NCBI GenBank assembly: GCA_023053575.1
Contig: JAKZAP010000018.1
Coordinates: 1,922,001-1,986,000 of the forward strand
Length of the DNA: 64,000 bases
Direction: 5' to 3'
Source: Branchinecta lynchi
Lineage: Eukaryota > Arthropoda > Branchiopoda > Anostraca > Branchinectidae
The notes below the pieces were generated by a model. The model was not told the origin of the DNA. It searched no databases and worked only from the letters and a program-made list of their open reading frames with translations. Of the stretch, positions 35,360-45,979 are shown piece by piece. The translations under genes and the position numbers were made by a program. Position 1 is the stretch's first letter. The number at the start of each line of letters is the position of its first letter.

Positions 35360-36085
35360 CATAGACGAACTTAACTCCTGGGAAATCTGGGCCCAGCTTT
35401 CCATGAACGAGAGGGGGGGGGACTCATCAAAATGCATATTAACACCTCTTTTTCCTTAAGTATACCAGCTTAGAGTTTGATTCCAGTCACAGGTCAAAAA
35501 ACCTTTTTCATGGACATTTTGGGCCCACTAACCCGTGAATGGGGAGGGTGGGGGTGGTTCAACTCCCTATGATTGCAAAAGCACAAAGTGCAATCTATGC
35601 ATTATATGCACAAAGGAATTTAATTGCCTTATCTCCAGTTATTGTCAAGTTAAAAACATCAAAAAAGGGCAATCTGGGCCCTATTGCCCCTGAACCAAGT
35701 GGGGGTGAGGATTGGGACCTGCAAAAAGTAAAGAGACCTCAATGCTCACAGACCTACCAAGTTTCAACTTGATATCTGTTGATTCCTGTAACGGGTACTC
35801 CTGGGCAATCTGGGCCCAGTTGCCAATGAATGGCGGTAGGTGAGGAGGTGCAACTTTAAAAGCAATTTCCCAGCCCTAGGATCTACATGTACAAGGAATT
35901 TCATCATCCTATGTCCAGTACTGCAAAGTTATGAACATTAATCACTAAGCAATCTGGGACCATTTGCCCATGAACCGCATTGGGGTGGGACCCCCAAAAG
36001 GCACAACTAGGCACCAACACCCACAAGTGTATCAAGTTTGAACTTGATACTTGCATTGGTTCAAGAATTATGATCTCCATAAAAT
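35360..36085 (+). repeat. Diverged tandem repeat, about 140-bp units, five copies
   Basis: CTGGGCCCAGTTGCCNATGAA-type motifs recur near 35388, 35518, 35667, 35805 and 35950. Each is followed by a G-rich stretch (GGGGGTGAGGATTGGG and similar) and then CAAGTTTNAACTTGATACNTG. Confidence 0.7.
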
Positions 36086-36460
36086 ACGGTGATAACCAAA
36101 AACTGAAAGCTGCTACAGCGCTCGCAATACTGGATTGTTCCAAGGAACTGTCCATAAAAAAACAAATTCAGCATTTACAGGATCGATATCCAACCTCAGA
36201 CAAGATTTCAAATTTCTAGAGACGTCTGTCCTCCAGAATAATCTATTTGGCTTAAAAAGGAGGGGTCGAGGTAGCAAAGTCAATACACAGAAAATCCATT
36301 TTCAAGCAGCTTCAAACAAAGAAAAGACACAGACTTTGAATATTTTAGGACACAGGACATATAGAAAAAAGTTAGATTTTGCCTCTTGACTTTCAGAACA
36401 GTATGTATATTTCATTTTAACATTTTCGCGGCAAAAATCGAGGTAGTGTAAAAGAAGTAC
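36086..36460. other. No gene recognised
   Basis: Continues AT-rich from the 140-bp repeats without a clear feature. Confidence 0.3.
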
Positions 36461-36600
36461 CACTAGTACAGCGTTTGTGCGCTTGCTCTTCCAAGTTTTT
36501 CCCTGACTTTTCCCCGACTTCCCTGACCTTTTTTGGTGATTTTGCCTGACCTTTCCATCAGTTTCCCAACACCTTTCGATTACCTCAGTGAACAAATTAA
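36461..36600. repeat. CCCTGAC-rich dispersed repeat, copy 1
   Basis: TTTCCCTGACTTTTCCCCGAC, CTGACCTTTTTTGG, TGATTTTGCCTGACC and similar heptad-like repeats. A second copy lies at 39915-40045. The minus strand translates to a Lys/Arg/Glu-rich low-complexity peptide, which I take to be an artefact of the repeat. Confidence 0.6.
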
Positions 36601-36609
36601 CTCATTTAC

Positions 36610-38665
36610 TGAAAAAACAAGAGCTGGAAGCTCATATGGCACTTGCAAGGCTGGGTCAGAGGATTAAAGTATGAACTCGTCAATTCGTGGGTTTGTTGTG
36701 ATCATATGTAAGCAAAATCCTTGAGATAAGAACGGTCATGGGTCCTTGGATATCACGAGAATGTATTGTTCGAAAAATCTATTTTATTTATGTATTTGGC
36801 CGTGATGATGCGCACTTTAAAGGCGCTAGAAAGACATCTGTAATGAACACTCCTGAAGCACAAATGATGATAAGCTCATTGGAATAAAAAAAAATGTATA
36901 TTTTGCTCGAAATTAACTCAGTTGTAAACAAAACCCGTGAGGCAAAAATGATCACGGGCCCTTGGGAATCATGAATATCTTTCTTTGGGTTAACATATTA
37001 TTTTACTTTTCCGTTAAGAAACGCACTTTAAGGGTGCTAAAAATTAGTTTAACACCTTTGAGTTAAATGTAAACTTTGCTTAAAAGCATTTTCCGTTGTA
37101 AACGTTGTTTGAATAAATGTTTCAAAGTCAACTTGGGCTCAAAGAATATTCATTTTCTGTACTTTGTGCTTAGGATTAGTACTTTAAGGTTAGGAGTAGT
37201 ACTTTGAAGGGATCGTTGGATCTGAGAAGTGACAATTTCTGATCCAATCTTGTCAAGTTTCTAATGTTCAAGCCAAGTTTCATCACCCTAGAACATCTGG
37301 AATTACCTTAGTTCGCGATCACCGAAATTCCGGACCCCCACCCCACCAACTCTCCTCACAGTGCCCGAACCCGGTCCGATTTTGTCACTGATGTATATAG
37401 TTCTTGTCGTTGTTCTTCCCACCAAGTTTCATCCCAATCGCTCCACTCTAAGCGTGTCACAAGATCCCCCCCCCCCCACATTCATCGGGTCCGCTCCGGA
37501 CTTAAAATGGGACATCCGAGACATGAGGTCTTCCTAAATATCATGTTTCGTTAAGATCCGACCACTCGTTCAAGAGTCATACATACATCAAGATTCCAGA
37601 TTTCCCCTCCCTCCACTCCCCCACGATGGTTGGGTCGGAGAACTGATTATTTCTAAACAATCCCGTCAAGTCTCTAATGTTCAAGCCAAGTTCCATCGTC
37701 CTAGCACATCTGGAAATACCATAGATCGCGATAGCCCCATTTCCAGCCCTCCCCCCCCTCTAACTCCCCCCACAGTGCCCAAATTCGATCCGGTTCTATC
37801 ACAGAGTATCTAGTTCTTGTGCTTGTCCTTCCCACCAAGTTTCATCCCAACAGCTCGACTCTAAGGGTGTCACAAGATTTCCGCCCCCCCCCCCCCCCAC
37901 ATTCATCGGATCCGGCTTTAAATGGGTCATTCGAGGCACGAGCTCTTTCCAAATATCAATTTTCGTTAAGATCCAATCATCCGTTCCAATGTTATACATA
38001 CCTCAAGATTCCTTCCACTCCTTTGCTCCTTCCACTCCCCCCACGGTGGTCGGATGGGGAAGTTGACTATTCCCAGGTTAATCTGGTCGGATCCCTGACT
38101 TGCCTGTCAAGTTTCATAGTCCTGGCCCAGCTGGAAGTAATTTTAACTCCGAATCATCGGAATTCCGGAAACCCCCTTCAACTCCCCCACAGTGCACGAA
38201 TCCTGTCCGGCTCTGTCAATGATGTACCTAGGGCTTGTGCTTGTTCCTCCCACCAAGTTTCATCCCGATCGCTCCACTCTAAGCGTGTCACATGATTTCC
38301 GGCCAGCCCCCCTTCTACTCCCCCCCACATTCATCGTATTCGGTCCGCACTTGAAATAGTACATATGATATACGAGGCCTCTCTGAATATCAAGTCACTA
38401 AGATCCGATCACCCGTTCGAAAGTTATGCATGTCTCTAAATTGCGGATTCCGGCTCCCCCTCCCTCCCCCAGCGATGGTCGGATCGAGCAAGTGATTGTT
38501 TGCAAGTTAGTTTGGACGGGTCCCTAATATGCCTGCCAAGTTTCATCGTCCTAGCACATCTGGAAGTACCCTAACTCGCAAACACCGGACTGACCGACCA
38601 ACCGACGGACAGAAAGTGGTTGGATTATGGCACTTGGCCAGAAGGCAACTGCCATAAAAACTGAA
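36610..38665 (-). repeat. Family B composite repeat, copy B5 (complete, inverted)
   Basis: Bounded by CATATGGCACTTGCAAGG near 36635 and TTATGGCACTTGGCC near 38630. Four or more inverted units carry CCAAGTTTCATC followed by CTAGCACATCTGGAA (near 37270, 37690, 38110, 38540). C runs of 8-12 occur near 37468, 37748 and 37885. GACTGACCGACCAACCGACGG near 38588 is the GTCY module in reverse. Confidence 0.75.
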
Positions 38666-38819
38666 CAAAACTTCCATCAGCTTCGTAAAGCCGTTCAAAC
38701 TGTACGAGAAATTAACAATGCGATTCCTCATTCCGCAAACTGGGACGGCTCAAAGAACAGAGTTATCAACTCATAAACTTTGGACAGAGAACCGACGAAA
38801 AAGAAACTTCCAGTAAAAG

Positions 38820-39904
38820 CAAGACCAAAGGTTTTGATGGGATCCCAAAAGATCAATCTATGATCCAGACGATTGGGTCTTGTCTTCGCCAGACTCCTTG
38901 AACATTTTTACTATTAAAATTCATAAACAGATTAAGGCCAAATAGCTAATCATCTGAGAAAACCAAGTTCAGATAGGGATTCAGCATGTGTGTTATCCTT
39001 ATAAGAAAAATTTCTGACTTCGGCCGGATTCCAGTCGAACTATGTGTCCCGGTAAAAAATGATTTTCATACACGGATTCAGCATCTCTTCTTACCCCTAA
39101 ATCGGATATCTAATCAACTACAAATAAAACTTTAACTTTTTCCGGTTTTTGCCGGATTCCAGGCGAACTACTTGCCCGGGTAGAAAATTGTTTTCACACA
39201 AGTGATCAGCATGACTTCTTACCCCTAAATCGAACATTTAATCAACTCCAAATAAATTTACTTATAAATTTACAAATAAATTTAAATTTACTTTTATCAA
39301 ACTTTCCGGTTCTGGCCGGATTCCGGAACAAACTATTTGTCCGGCCAAAAAATGCTTTTCATCGTCGTCTTCAGCATGTCCTTCTACCCCTATATCGAAC
39401 ATCGAATCAACTTCAAATAAAACTTTTACTTTTAACAGACTTTCCGGTTTTGGCCGGATTCCGGGCTAACTACTTGTCTGGTGCCAAAATGGCTTTCACC
39501 ATGTTCAGCATGTCTTCTTACCCCTAAATCGAATGTCTAATCAACTTAAAATAAAACTTATACTTTTAACAAAGTTTCCGGTTTTCCTCCGGATTCCGGG
39601 TGAACTACTTGTCCGATGACTAAGTGGTTTTAACCATCGTGTTCAGCTTGTCTTCTTACCCCATAATCGACTATCACATTATGTGTTTAAAAATATTTCA
39701 TTGTCCCCTTAATTTAAACCCCCACCCCTAAATGTAGGGCTACAGAGCCCATCTACGAACTTGACCTTACTCTTGACCCAAAGGATCCTCACACCAAGTT
39801 TCATCACAATATCTCATTCCCTTCGAGAGTTATAGTGCGCACCGACGGACAGACGGACAACTTTTGCGATGTCATAGGCCACTTACGTTTTGGGATCCCA
39901 AAAA
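38820..39904 (+). repeat. Family A composite repeat, copy A7 (complete)
   Basis: Begins CAAGACCAAAGG, then GGGATCCCAAAAG. Five core units follow, then CACACCAAGTTTCATCACAATATC, GACGGACAGACGGAC and the TTTTGGGATCCCAAAA end. A small internal duplication of TTACTTATAAATTTAC-like sequence sits at 39255-39300. Confidence 0.8.
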
Positions 39905-39914
39905 ACTTGATGCA

Positions 39915-40045
39915 TAAGTATAGCTGAACTTTTCCATTAATTTCCCTGACCTTCTGCAACTTTTCACGATTTTCCCTGACTTTTCCCTGACCAAAAATAA
40001 ATTCCCTGATTTCCAGAGCCGCACGAACCCTGTAGTAAGAAAAGA
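39915..40045. repeat. CCCTGAC-rich dispersed repeat, copy 2
   Basis: TTTCCCTGACCTTCTGCAAC, TTTTCCCTGACTTTTCCCTG and AATTCCCTGATTTCC match 36461-36600 in style and order. It directly follows a Family A terminus. Confidence 0.6.
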
Positions 40046-40264
40046 CAGATGATAACACAGAGTAAATGATATCTCGAACTTACCAGCTCCAACCAGAATA
40101 GGAAGGTCAAGTAATTTGACCAAAACAACAGAGATGATATTATTTTCTTCCATTGATGTCGTAATCACTCATAGAAAGTCTTTGAGTTCACCGGGAGTGG
40201 TTAAACCTTGTTTTCACTTATAATTAATATCATGTTTCATAACTCCCTACTAAGTTCCCTCCAC

Positions 40265-40375
40265 TTTTGCTGGCGCGGTTACGGTTTTGAAATTGACGCC
40301 ACAATGGCTGCAATGCATGGAAACAAAATCCTTGCTTGCGGTGACTCTACTTTACAATTACCGTTTTCAAAATTA
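40265..40375 (+). other. Coding-like segment, plus member of an inverted pair
   Basis: Encodes GFEIDATMAAMHGNKILACG in one open frame and aligns with the minus strand of 40450-40560 (SFEISAADAAVAAVRGNKILAC). Nucleotide similarity is strong over ACAAAATCCTTGCTTGCG and TTTTGAAATT. Several of the differences fall at third positions or are conservative, which hints at a real protein-coding origin. I do not recognise the family. Confidence 0.35.
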
Positions 40376-40449
40376 GCAAAAAGGATTTTAGATGGAAAAC
40401 AAAACGTAAATAGTGACCAAAAATCTTTTATTATCTTTTCTATTTAATT

Positions 40450-40618
40450 TTTTCAACAGTAATTGGGGGTAGAATCAGCGCAAGCAAGGATTTTGTTACC
40501 ACGGACTGCAGCTACGGCAGCGTCGGCGGCGCTAATTTCAAAACTGTGGCCGCACCAAACTCGATGACGACGAACTTTGTCAATGGCGATACTGCCAGTT
40601 TGAGTGATGAAAAGAAAC
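40450..40618 (-). other. Coding-like segment, minus member of an inverted pair, possible last exon
   Basis: On the minus strand a pyrimidine-rich tract and CTGGCAG (near 40597-40591) could be an acceptor. The frame then reads IAIDKVRRHRVWCGHSFEIS... to a stop near 40451. It is partner of 40265-40375 in inverted orientation. The assembly gap begins immediately beyond it, so its upstream context is unknown. Unidentified. Confidence 0.35.
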
Positions 40619-40718
40619 NNNNNNNNNNNNNNNNNNNNNNNNNNNNNNNNNNNNNNNNNNNNNNNNNNNNNNNNNNNNNNNNNNNNNNNNNNNNNNNNNN
40701 NNNNNNNNNNNNNNNNNN
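40619..40718. other. Assembly gap of 100 N
   Basis: Exactly 100 N, so a placeholder of unknown true size. It lies between an inverted pair and a tandem array, the kind of place where assembly fails. Confidence 1.
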
Positions 40719-40734
40719 AAACTAAACAGGAAAA

Positions 40735-42000
40735 GCACGATGCATCTTGCCATTTGAATACTAAAAGGTGAACTTTTACAAATGCAAGTTGCTGACCCCT
40801 CACGGGATACTAAACAGAGCAAAGCCTTGCCAGTTTTTTTAGAATTCCGAATTTCTTTCCTAGTTTTAGTACTATGCATCAAAAGTTACTATAGTTGCCG
40901 ACCCCTCAAAATTTAGAATTCCCAATTTCTTCCCTCATTTTAGTAACATAAGGTGTCACCATCCGTGACAAGTTACTAAAACCAGGAAAGAAATGGCGGA
41001 CTTGAAATATCTTAGTTTCCGACCCCTCACTGGACTCATGATCTGAGTCGCCTATCAACAGAGTGCTAAAAGGAGGAAAAGGTGAACTTTTACAAACGTA
41101 AGTTGCCGACCCCTCACGAGAAACTAAACAGAGGAAAAGCACGGCACAGCGAGCCAGTTTTTTTTTCGAATACTAAAAGGAGGAAAAGGTGAACTTTTAC
41201 AAATGTAAGTTGCCGACCCCTCACGAGAAACTAAACAGAGGAAAAGCACGGCACATCATTCGATTTTTTTCGAATACTAAAAGGAGGAAAAGGTGAACGT
41301 GAACTTTTACAAAAGTAAGTTGCCGGCCCCTCACGGGATACTAAACAGAGGAAAGGCTTGCCAGTTTTTTCGAATTCCTCGTTTTGGTACTCTAAGGTAC
41401 AACACGTGAATAGTTACTGAAACCAGGAAAGAAACGGTGGACTTGAAATATCTTGGTTGCCGACCCCTCACTGGACTCATGATCTGAGTCGCCTATCAAA
41501 AGAGTGCTAAAAGGTGAACTTTCACAAACGTAAGTTGCCGACCCCTCACGAGAAACTAAACAGAGGAAAAGCACGGCACAGCGCGCCAATTTTTTTTTTC
41601 GAATACTAAAAGGAGGAAAAGGTGAACTTTTACAAATGTAAGTTGCCGACCCCTCACGAGAAACTAAACAGAGGAAAAGCACCGCACAGCATTCCATTTT
41701 TTTTCGAATACTAAAAGGAGGAAAAGGTGAACTTTAACAAATGTAAGTTGCCGGCCCCTCACGGGATGCTAAACAGAGGAAAGGTTTGCCAGTTTTTCGA
41801 ATACTAAAAGGAGGAAAAGGTGAACTTTAACAAAGGAAGCTGGAGACCCCTCACGGGATACTAAACAGAGGAAAGGCTTGCCTGTTTTTCGAATTCTCGA
41901 TTCCTGGTAATTCTTTCCTCGTTTTAGTTTGCCTTTCCTGGTTTTAGTATTCTTTCCTGCTTTTCTCTTGCCTTTCCTTTCCTGCTTTTAGTCGATCCCG
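40735..42000. repeat. Tandem array of purine-rich units of about 105-125 bp
   Basis: The unit order is GAATACTAAAAGGAGGAAAAGG, TGAACTTTTACAAATGTAAG, TTGCCGACCCCTCACG, AGAAACTAAACAGAGGAAAAG, CACGGCACAGC and then a T run. CCGACCCCTCA or a near match recurs about eleven times between 40792 and 41850. Two units (near 41012 and 41459) carry a longer variant with CTGGACTCATGATCTGAGTC. The end 41900-42000 changes to CTTTCCTNNTTTTAGT repeats like those next to the 15.8-kb palindrome. Confidence 0.85.
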
Positions 42001-42840
42001 ACCCATAATGCATAGAAGCTACAACTCTTGCCAGGAACAGCGACTTGTACATTTTTATGGTGACTCACCAAAATTGAGTATAGGCACCGCTTACCTTTTC
42101 TTAGACTTAATTCTATCTGTTTTGCAAACTTACCGTTAGAAGATAACGATCCAAGAGAGATAGAAGCTTTAGATGCATTCACACGATTTGACGAAGGGTT
42201 GAAATGCAGGTACTCACATTTTGAGAGGTTAACTTCAAGGCCGATTTTGAGAAGTTCGGACGACAGCTTACAGACTTTTTTGGTGAGTCTGGATCAGGTA
42301 CGGCTTACTAAGAGCAAGTCGTCCGCGTAAGCTATGTAGCTGAAAGCATGCTCTTTATAAAAGTAAGCAGGGTGTAAAGAATTAAGACAAGAGGATATGG
42401 CCGATTTGAAAATGTAGGGAGATAAGACTCCCCTTGTCGAACGCCAGTTCTGACAGGAATAATCTCTGACAAGCTACCTTGCCATTTAAACCTTACTGAG
42501 GAATGACCATACGAAAATTTTAACCGACTGACAACAGACAGATTCACGCCAGAAGTAATGAGAGAGAATAGGGCCTGAAAATGCGTTATATTGTCAAAAG
42601 CACCAGCTATATCTATAGAACATATAGGGAATAGAAGACTCCTCGCAGGTAGCCTGTTTCATCATTTTTGTCAATATGTGATGAGCGTGCGCAGAACTGG
42701 CACTCGAACGGAATCCAAGCTGCATTGAACCAAAAAGACATTATTCAATCAATTCTGGAACAAGGACGTATTCCAGTATTTTGCTTCTGGTACAAGAAAC
42801 TGTAATTGGCCGATAGCTTTTGCAAAGGTCTGTGTCTTTC
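41990..42840 (-). pseudogene. Non-LTR reverse transcriptase fragment (YADD type), minus strand
   Basis: On the minus strand, YRPITVSCTRSKILEYVL (near 42810-42760), GVRQGESYLP (near 42440) and YIAYADDLLLVSR (near 42335) are RT motifs in the right order. They are followed by IGLEVNLSKCEYLHFN (near 42245). They fall in more than one frame and there is a stop soon after YADD. The YADD wording and the SKCEYLHFN segment match the fragment at 43.7-44.2 kb (VNASKCQYVCFN), so both come from one family, different from the FADD elements at 59.4 and 21 kb. The N-terminal side stops at about 42840, where a plus-strand fragment begins. Confidence 0.7.
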
Positions 42841-43327
42841 CCTCGCTTAAACACCGAAGTTACAGTTCGTTCGTTCAAAATCGGTTTCAAAAATCAAGTT
42901 GCTCTCCTTTCGGCCATCAAAATTGGGGTGAAAATAGGGTACGAAGTTTACCGTATCCATGAATTCCACCGAATGCCAAAGCAATGCTTTCACTGTCAAC
43001 CACCAAATCATGGCATAGCTCAATGCCCGGCAGCCCGCATCCGTCTGACTCGCCAAAATGCGCGCGTTGTGCTGGTTGCCACAGTTAAAACAAAGACTCG
43101 CCTTGCTCCCTTCCTCTGAAATGTGCTAACTGCGACGGCTGTCACATTTCCTTCAGTCTCAGATGCAGTGTAATAAGGAAAACAGTAGGTATTGGTAAAT
43201 AATGAATTGTCAGGAAAAGAAACTCCTTTGTATTTCCCTAAATGTAAATGGAACAAAGGACAAAGATCTATTATTTGATGATTTGCTTAGTAGTTCGAAC
43301 ATACTTTGCCGTCAAGAGCATCTTCTG
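42840..43327 (+). pseudogene. Non-LTR ORF1 end (CCHC knuckles) and ORF2 start, plus strand
   Basis: The plus strand encodes a peptide with a CCHC zinc knuckle, CFHCQPPNHGIAQCP (near 42985-43030). After a frame change it encodes further Cys/His pairs (CARCAGC near 43050, CANCDGC near 43120), as in gag-like ORF1 proteins that bind the element RNA. After stops near 43200 a new frame starts at 43203 and reads CISLNVNGTKDKDLLFDDLL, the usual start of an APE endonuclease. It is cut off at 43327 by the GAAT-tail of the next, oppositely oriented element. It is therefore the ORF1/ORF2 junction of one truncated copy. Confidence 0.65.
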
Positions 43328-44197
43328 AATGAATGAATGAATTTATGACGCACTGCCCAAGGGCGTAAGAGCAGTAAAAAAAGATAAAGAAATATAAAAT
43401 AATCGCAAAAAATTCAACAAATATTTTCGATAAAGGTTCACTAATTTAGAATCACGTTGATGGGATCATGGACAGGTAATTTTTCAATCGGAGAACACAA
43501 ATTAGAGGAGAGGGCTTCAAGCGTCAACAACGGGTCGGAAATTAACAAACGGCGGATCAGGTAGTGGTTCCGTGTGCGCCGGGGTAGGTAGAGAAGAAAT
43601 CTCAGATATCTGAAGTATGTCGAGCGTATGCGTCGAAGGTCCTTTCTTCTGAGTATAGTATGTAATCCAGCAAGGAAGTTAACATACGGTGCGCAAAAGG
43701 CTGCATTGAACCAAAACGACATTAATTGAAACAAACGTATATAACTTTCCAAGCACAGGTCTGCTATACCTCGAACGGTTCGGCACAATTTTGCAGTAGC
43801 CATATCTAATTCCTTTAGCGGCTGATTTAACTGCTTCCTCACAAATCTTTCGCAACGTTTGCGCAATTGTTATACCAAGCCATCGAATTTTTTCCTCGGT
43901 TATGAGAACATTGCCTCCAACATTCAGAGAGGGCTTCCGAAGAGTAGCAGGAGCGTTGAAACAAACGTACTGACATTTACTAGCGTTGACTGATAGGCCA
44001 ATCTCGCCAAGCGTTTGGTTCAGGCTAGCCACGTTTGTTTCAAGGACCTTCCTGGATCGGCTGATAAGGAGGACGTCATCAGCATAGGCCAGGTAGTTAA
44101 CATCGATGCCACGGAAGTTAAAAGTTGGCGTAAGCTTTCTTAGGCACTTCCTTGCTGGATTACATACTATACTCAGTAGAAAGGACCTTCGACGCAT
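43326..44197 (-). pseudogene. Non-LTR element 3' half (RT motif C to 3' tail), minus strand
   Basis: Minus-strand frames encode RGIDVNYLAYADDVLLISRS (near 44105-44045), VNASKCQYVCFNAP and KIRWLGITIAQTLRK. In another frame (43866-43441) follows the post-RT domain with FAGLHTILRRKD-like and YFRYLRFLLYLPRRTRN segments, ending shortly before the 3'UTR. The 3' end is a repeated TTCA tail (43325-43345 on the plus strand, GAATGAATGAAT). At least one frameshift near 43830-43870 breaks it. The part 43326-43679 is repeated in inverted orientation at 44146-44505. Confidence 0.75.
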
Positions 44198-44505
44198 ACG
44201 CTCGACATACTTCAGATATCTGAGATTTCTTCTCTACCTACCCCGGCGCACACGGAACCGCTACCTGATCCGCCGTTTGTTAATTTCCGACCCGTTGTTG
44301 ACGCTTGAAGCCCTCTCCTCTAATTTGTTTTCTCCGATTGGAAAATTACCTGTCCATGATCCCATCAGCGTGATTCTAGATTAGTGAACCTTTATGGAAA
44401 ATATTTGTTGAGTTTTTTGCGATTATTTTATATTTCTTTATTTTTTTTACTGCACTTACGCCCTTGGGCAGTGCGTCATAAATAAATTCATTCATTCATT
44501 CATTC
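44146..44505 (+). pseudogene. Inverted second copy of the same retroelement 3' end
   Basis: The plus strand encodes the same post-RT peptide (FLAGLHTILSRKDLRRIRS..., LLYLPRRTRNRYLIRRLL), a stop near 44384, a 3'UTR with the CGCCCTTGGGCAGTGCGTCATAA stretch and a tail of five ATTC units ending at 44505. With 43326-43679 it forms a palindrome of about 355-bp arms around a 466-bp loop. Confidence 0.8.
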
Positions 44506-44590
44506 ACTAAGTCCAACTTGGGGTCAGGATCCGAGTTCGTTGTTGGGTAAGGATCCGAGTTCGTTGACTGAAATTTGACTAAGTCCAACT
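44506..44590 (+). repeat. 48-bp satellite, fragment 1
   Basis: AAGTCCAACTTGGGGTCAGG, ATCCGAGTTCGTTGACTGAAA and TTTGACTAAGTCCAACTTGG are the same unit found at 59.07-59.25 and 63.17-63.52 kb. Confidence 0.85.
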
Positions 44591-44654
44591 TGGGACACTG
44601 CGTACCCAAATTAGGTCGGGCGCCACGTTAAAGAGTTAAGAGTTAGGACGTTAG
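44591..44654 (+). repeat. Fragment of the 180-bp satellite at the 28S break
   Basis: CACTGCG, CCAAATTAGGTCGGGCGCCACGTTAA is the central part of the 58.3-kb satellite unit. It is followed by AGAGTTAAGAGTTAGG and GTTAGGAGTTAG, a short irregular GTTAG-rich stretch, and then directly by 28S sequence. Confidence 0.7.
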
Positions 44655-45456
44655 GAGTTAGACTCCTTGGTCCGTGTTTCAAGACGGGTCGGATGGGTCC
44701 TGCCTACTTCCTGTGCGTCCGCGGGCATGGGCCCCGTGGCCGACAGTCTTGCGAATAGCCACGATTGCCCCGCGGACTCTAGAAACGAACCGAGCCAGCG
44801 CCGGGAGACCAGCCCTCGGAGCCGAAGCCCCTCGGAACCGGTTCCGTCTGACGCCGCCCCAATCACGTGCAGGATACGAATCCTCCCGGGAGTACACGTC
44901 CGCACAGAGGCACCGGCCCAGCCACGCAATCCATGGCAAGCCGCAACCGCGCTACCGAGACAGACATTGCACGAACGCTGATCCCGAAACGGCTCGAGCT
45001 TCGAAGGTCCATCCGTTTAACCCCCTGGAGGATTTCACGCACTATTGAACTCCCTCTTCAAAGTTCTTTTCAACTTTCCCTCGCGGTACTTGTCCACTAT
45101 TGGTCTCGTATCCATATTAGCCTTAGATGGAGTTTACCACCTGCTTAGGGCTGCACACTCAAGCAACCCGACTCTAAGGAGACTCCCATGGGCCTTCGAA
45201 CACCAGTCCTAAGGGCCTGACACCCGCTTTGGGCAATCGAGCCACATTCATGAGGACTTTAGACTTGGTGAACGAGGGTTCAAGGAGCTCCTAAACACCG
45301 CATCGGCCGAGTCGCGGCCGTGAGGCTACGACCGGCCCTTGGTGTTGGGCTCTTCCCTCTTTTGCTCGCCGTTACTAGGGGAATCCTTGTTAGTTTCTTT
45401 TCCTCCGCTGACTAATATGCTTGAGTCAAGCGGGTCGCCTCCTCTGAGCTGAGGTC
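44655..45456 (-). rRNA. 28S ribosomal RNA, 5' part only (about 800 nt)
   Basis: The minus strand begins near 45456 with GACCTCAGCTCAG, then GAGGCGACCCGC, AGCATATTAGTCAGCGGAGG, AAAAGAAACTAACAAGGATT, CCCCTAGTAACGGCGAGC, GAGTACCGCGAGGGAAAGTTG-like and GAAACACGGACCAAGGAGTC. These are the universally conserved landmarks of the first quarter of large-subunit rRNA, through domain D2 to the D3 start. Similarity stops at GAGTCTAAC (44655). The remaining roughly 3 kb of the gene is absent and repeat DNA follows, so this copy cannot make a complete 28S. The break is not the R1 or R2 site, which lies much further downstream. It is well conserved up to the break, suggesting a recent truncation or an rDNA-array edge. 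Confidence 0.95.
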
Positions 45457-45979
45457 AGAGAATAGGTTTGGTTGAGGTCTCACGACTGAGAACACTCGCC
45501 GGCAACGATAAGTTCCATCGAGCATCGATGTAACCCGTGAATAGACAGTTCCAGCGTATCGGGACCATCGTCCACAAGACTCGCCGCGACCGATACCGTA
45601 CGTTTATGTGCCCATTCCTTCCGTCTCACACTAGTGCCATGTCCAAGACTTGCCCTCTCGTCTCCTGATCATCCACCTTTACAACTCTTAGTGACAACGA
45701 AATGAATTATTCAAAGCACATCCCGGCTAACGCGTATTTTCGCGCCACGTGCACTACTCTGCGATGACCAGGCGTACGCCCCAGTGGCAAACCTCACGAA
45801 CAACGTTCCCTAGCTAGCCTGCGAACAGGTTCCAGATCTCGTCGGACATTGCCATACATTTAAGAAGGTTGCCCTGAACGGCAGCGAGGCCATCGGGAAT
45901 CCTCCCAGATTACGAACCCAGGGAGTCTTAGCCGTGGGTTTCACTCCACCGCGTACCAACTCCCAGTCGTATGTATATA
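45457..45979 (-). other. Internal transcribed spacer 2 (ITS2)
   Basis: Spacer between 5.8S and 28S, about 520 nt. It contains CCCGGCTAACGCGTATTTT and CTACTCTGCGATGACCA at 45723-45775 (plus strand), almost the same as a stretch of the 5'ETS at 49306-49353. It is removed during pre-rRNA processing. Confidence 0.85.

Noticed and set aside
36302..36595. Lys/Arg-rich open frame on the minus strand
   Set aside because: It is the translation of the CCCTGAC-rich dispersed repeat, which also occurs at 39.9 kb.
44620..44655. Telomere-like TTAGG occurrences at the 28S break
   Set aside because: Only two irregular TTAGG within GTTAG-rich sequence, no array; not enough to call a telomeric repeat.
44655..44660. 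R1/R2-type insertion in 28S
   Set aside because: The break is near the D3 start, far 5' of the known R1 and R2 sites, and no element end with 28S on both sides is present.
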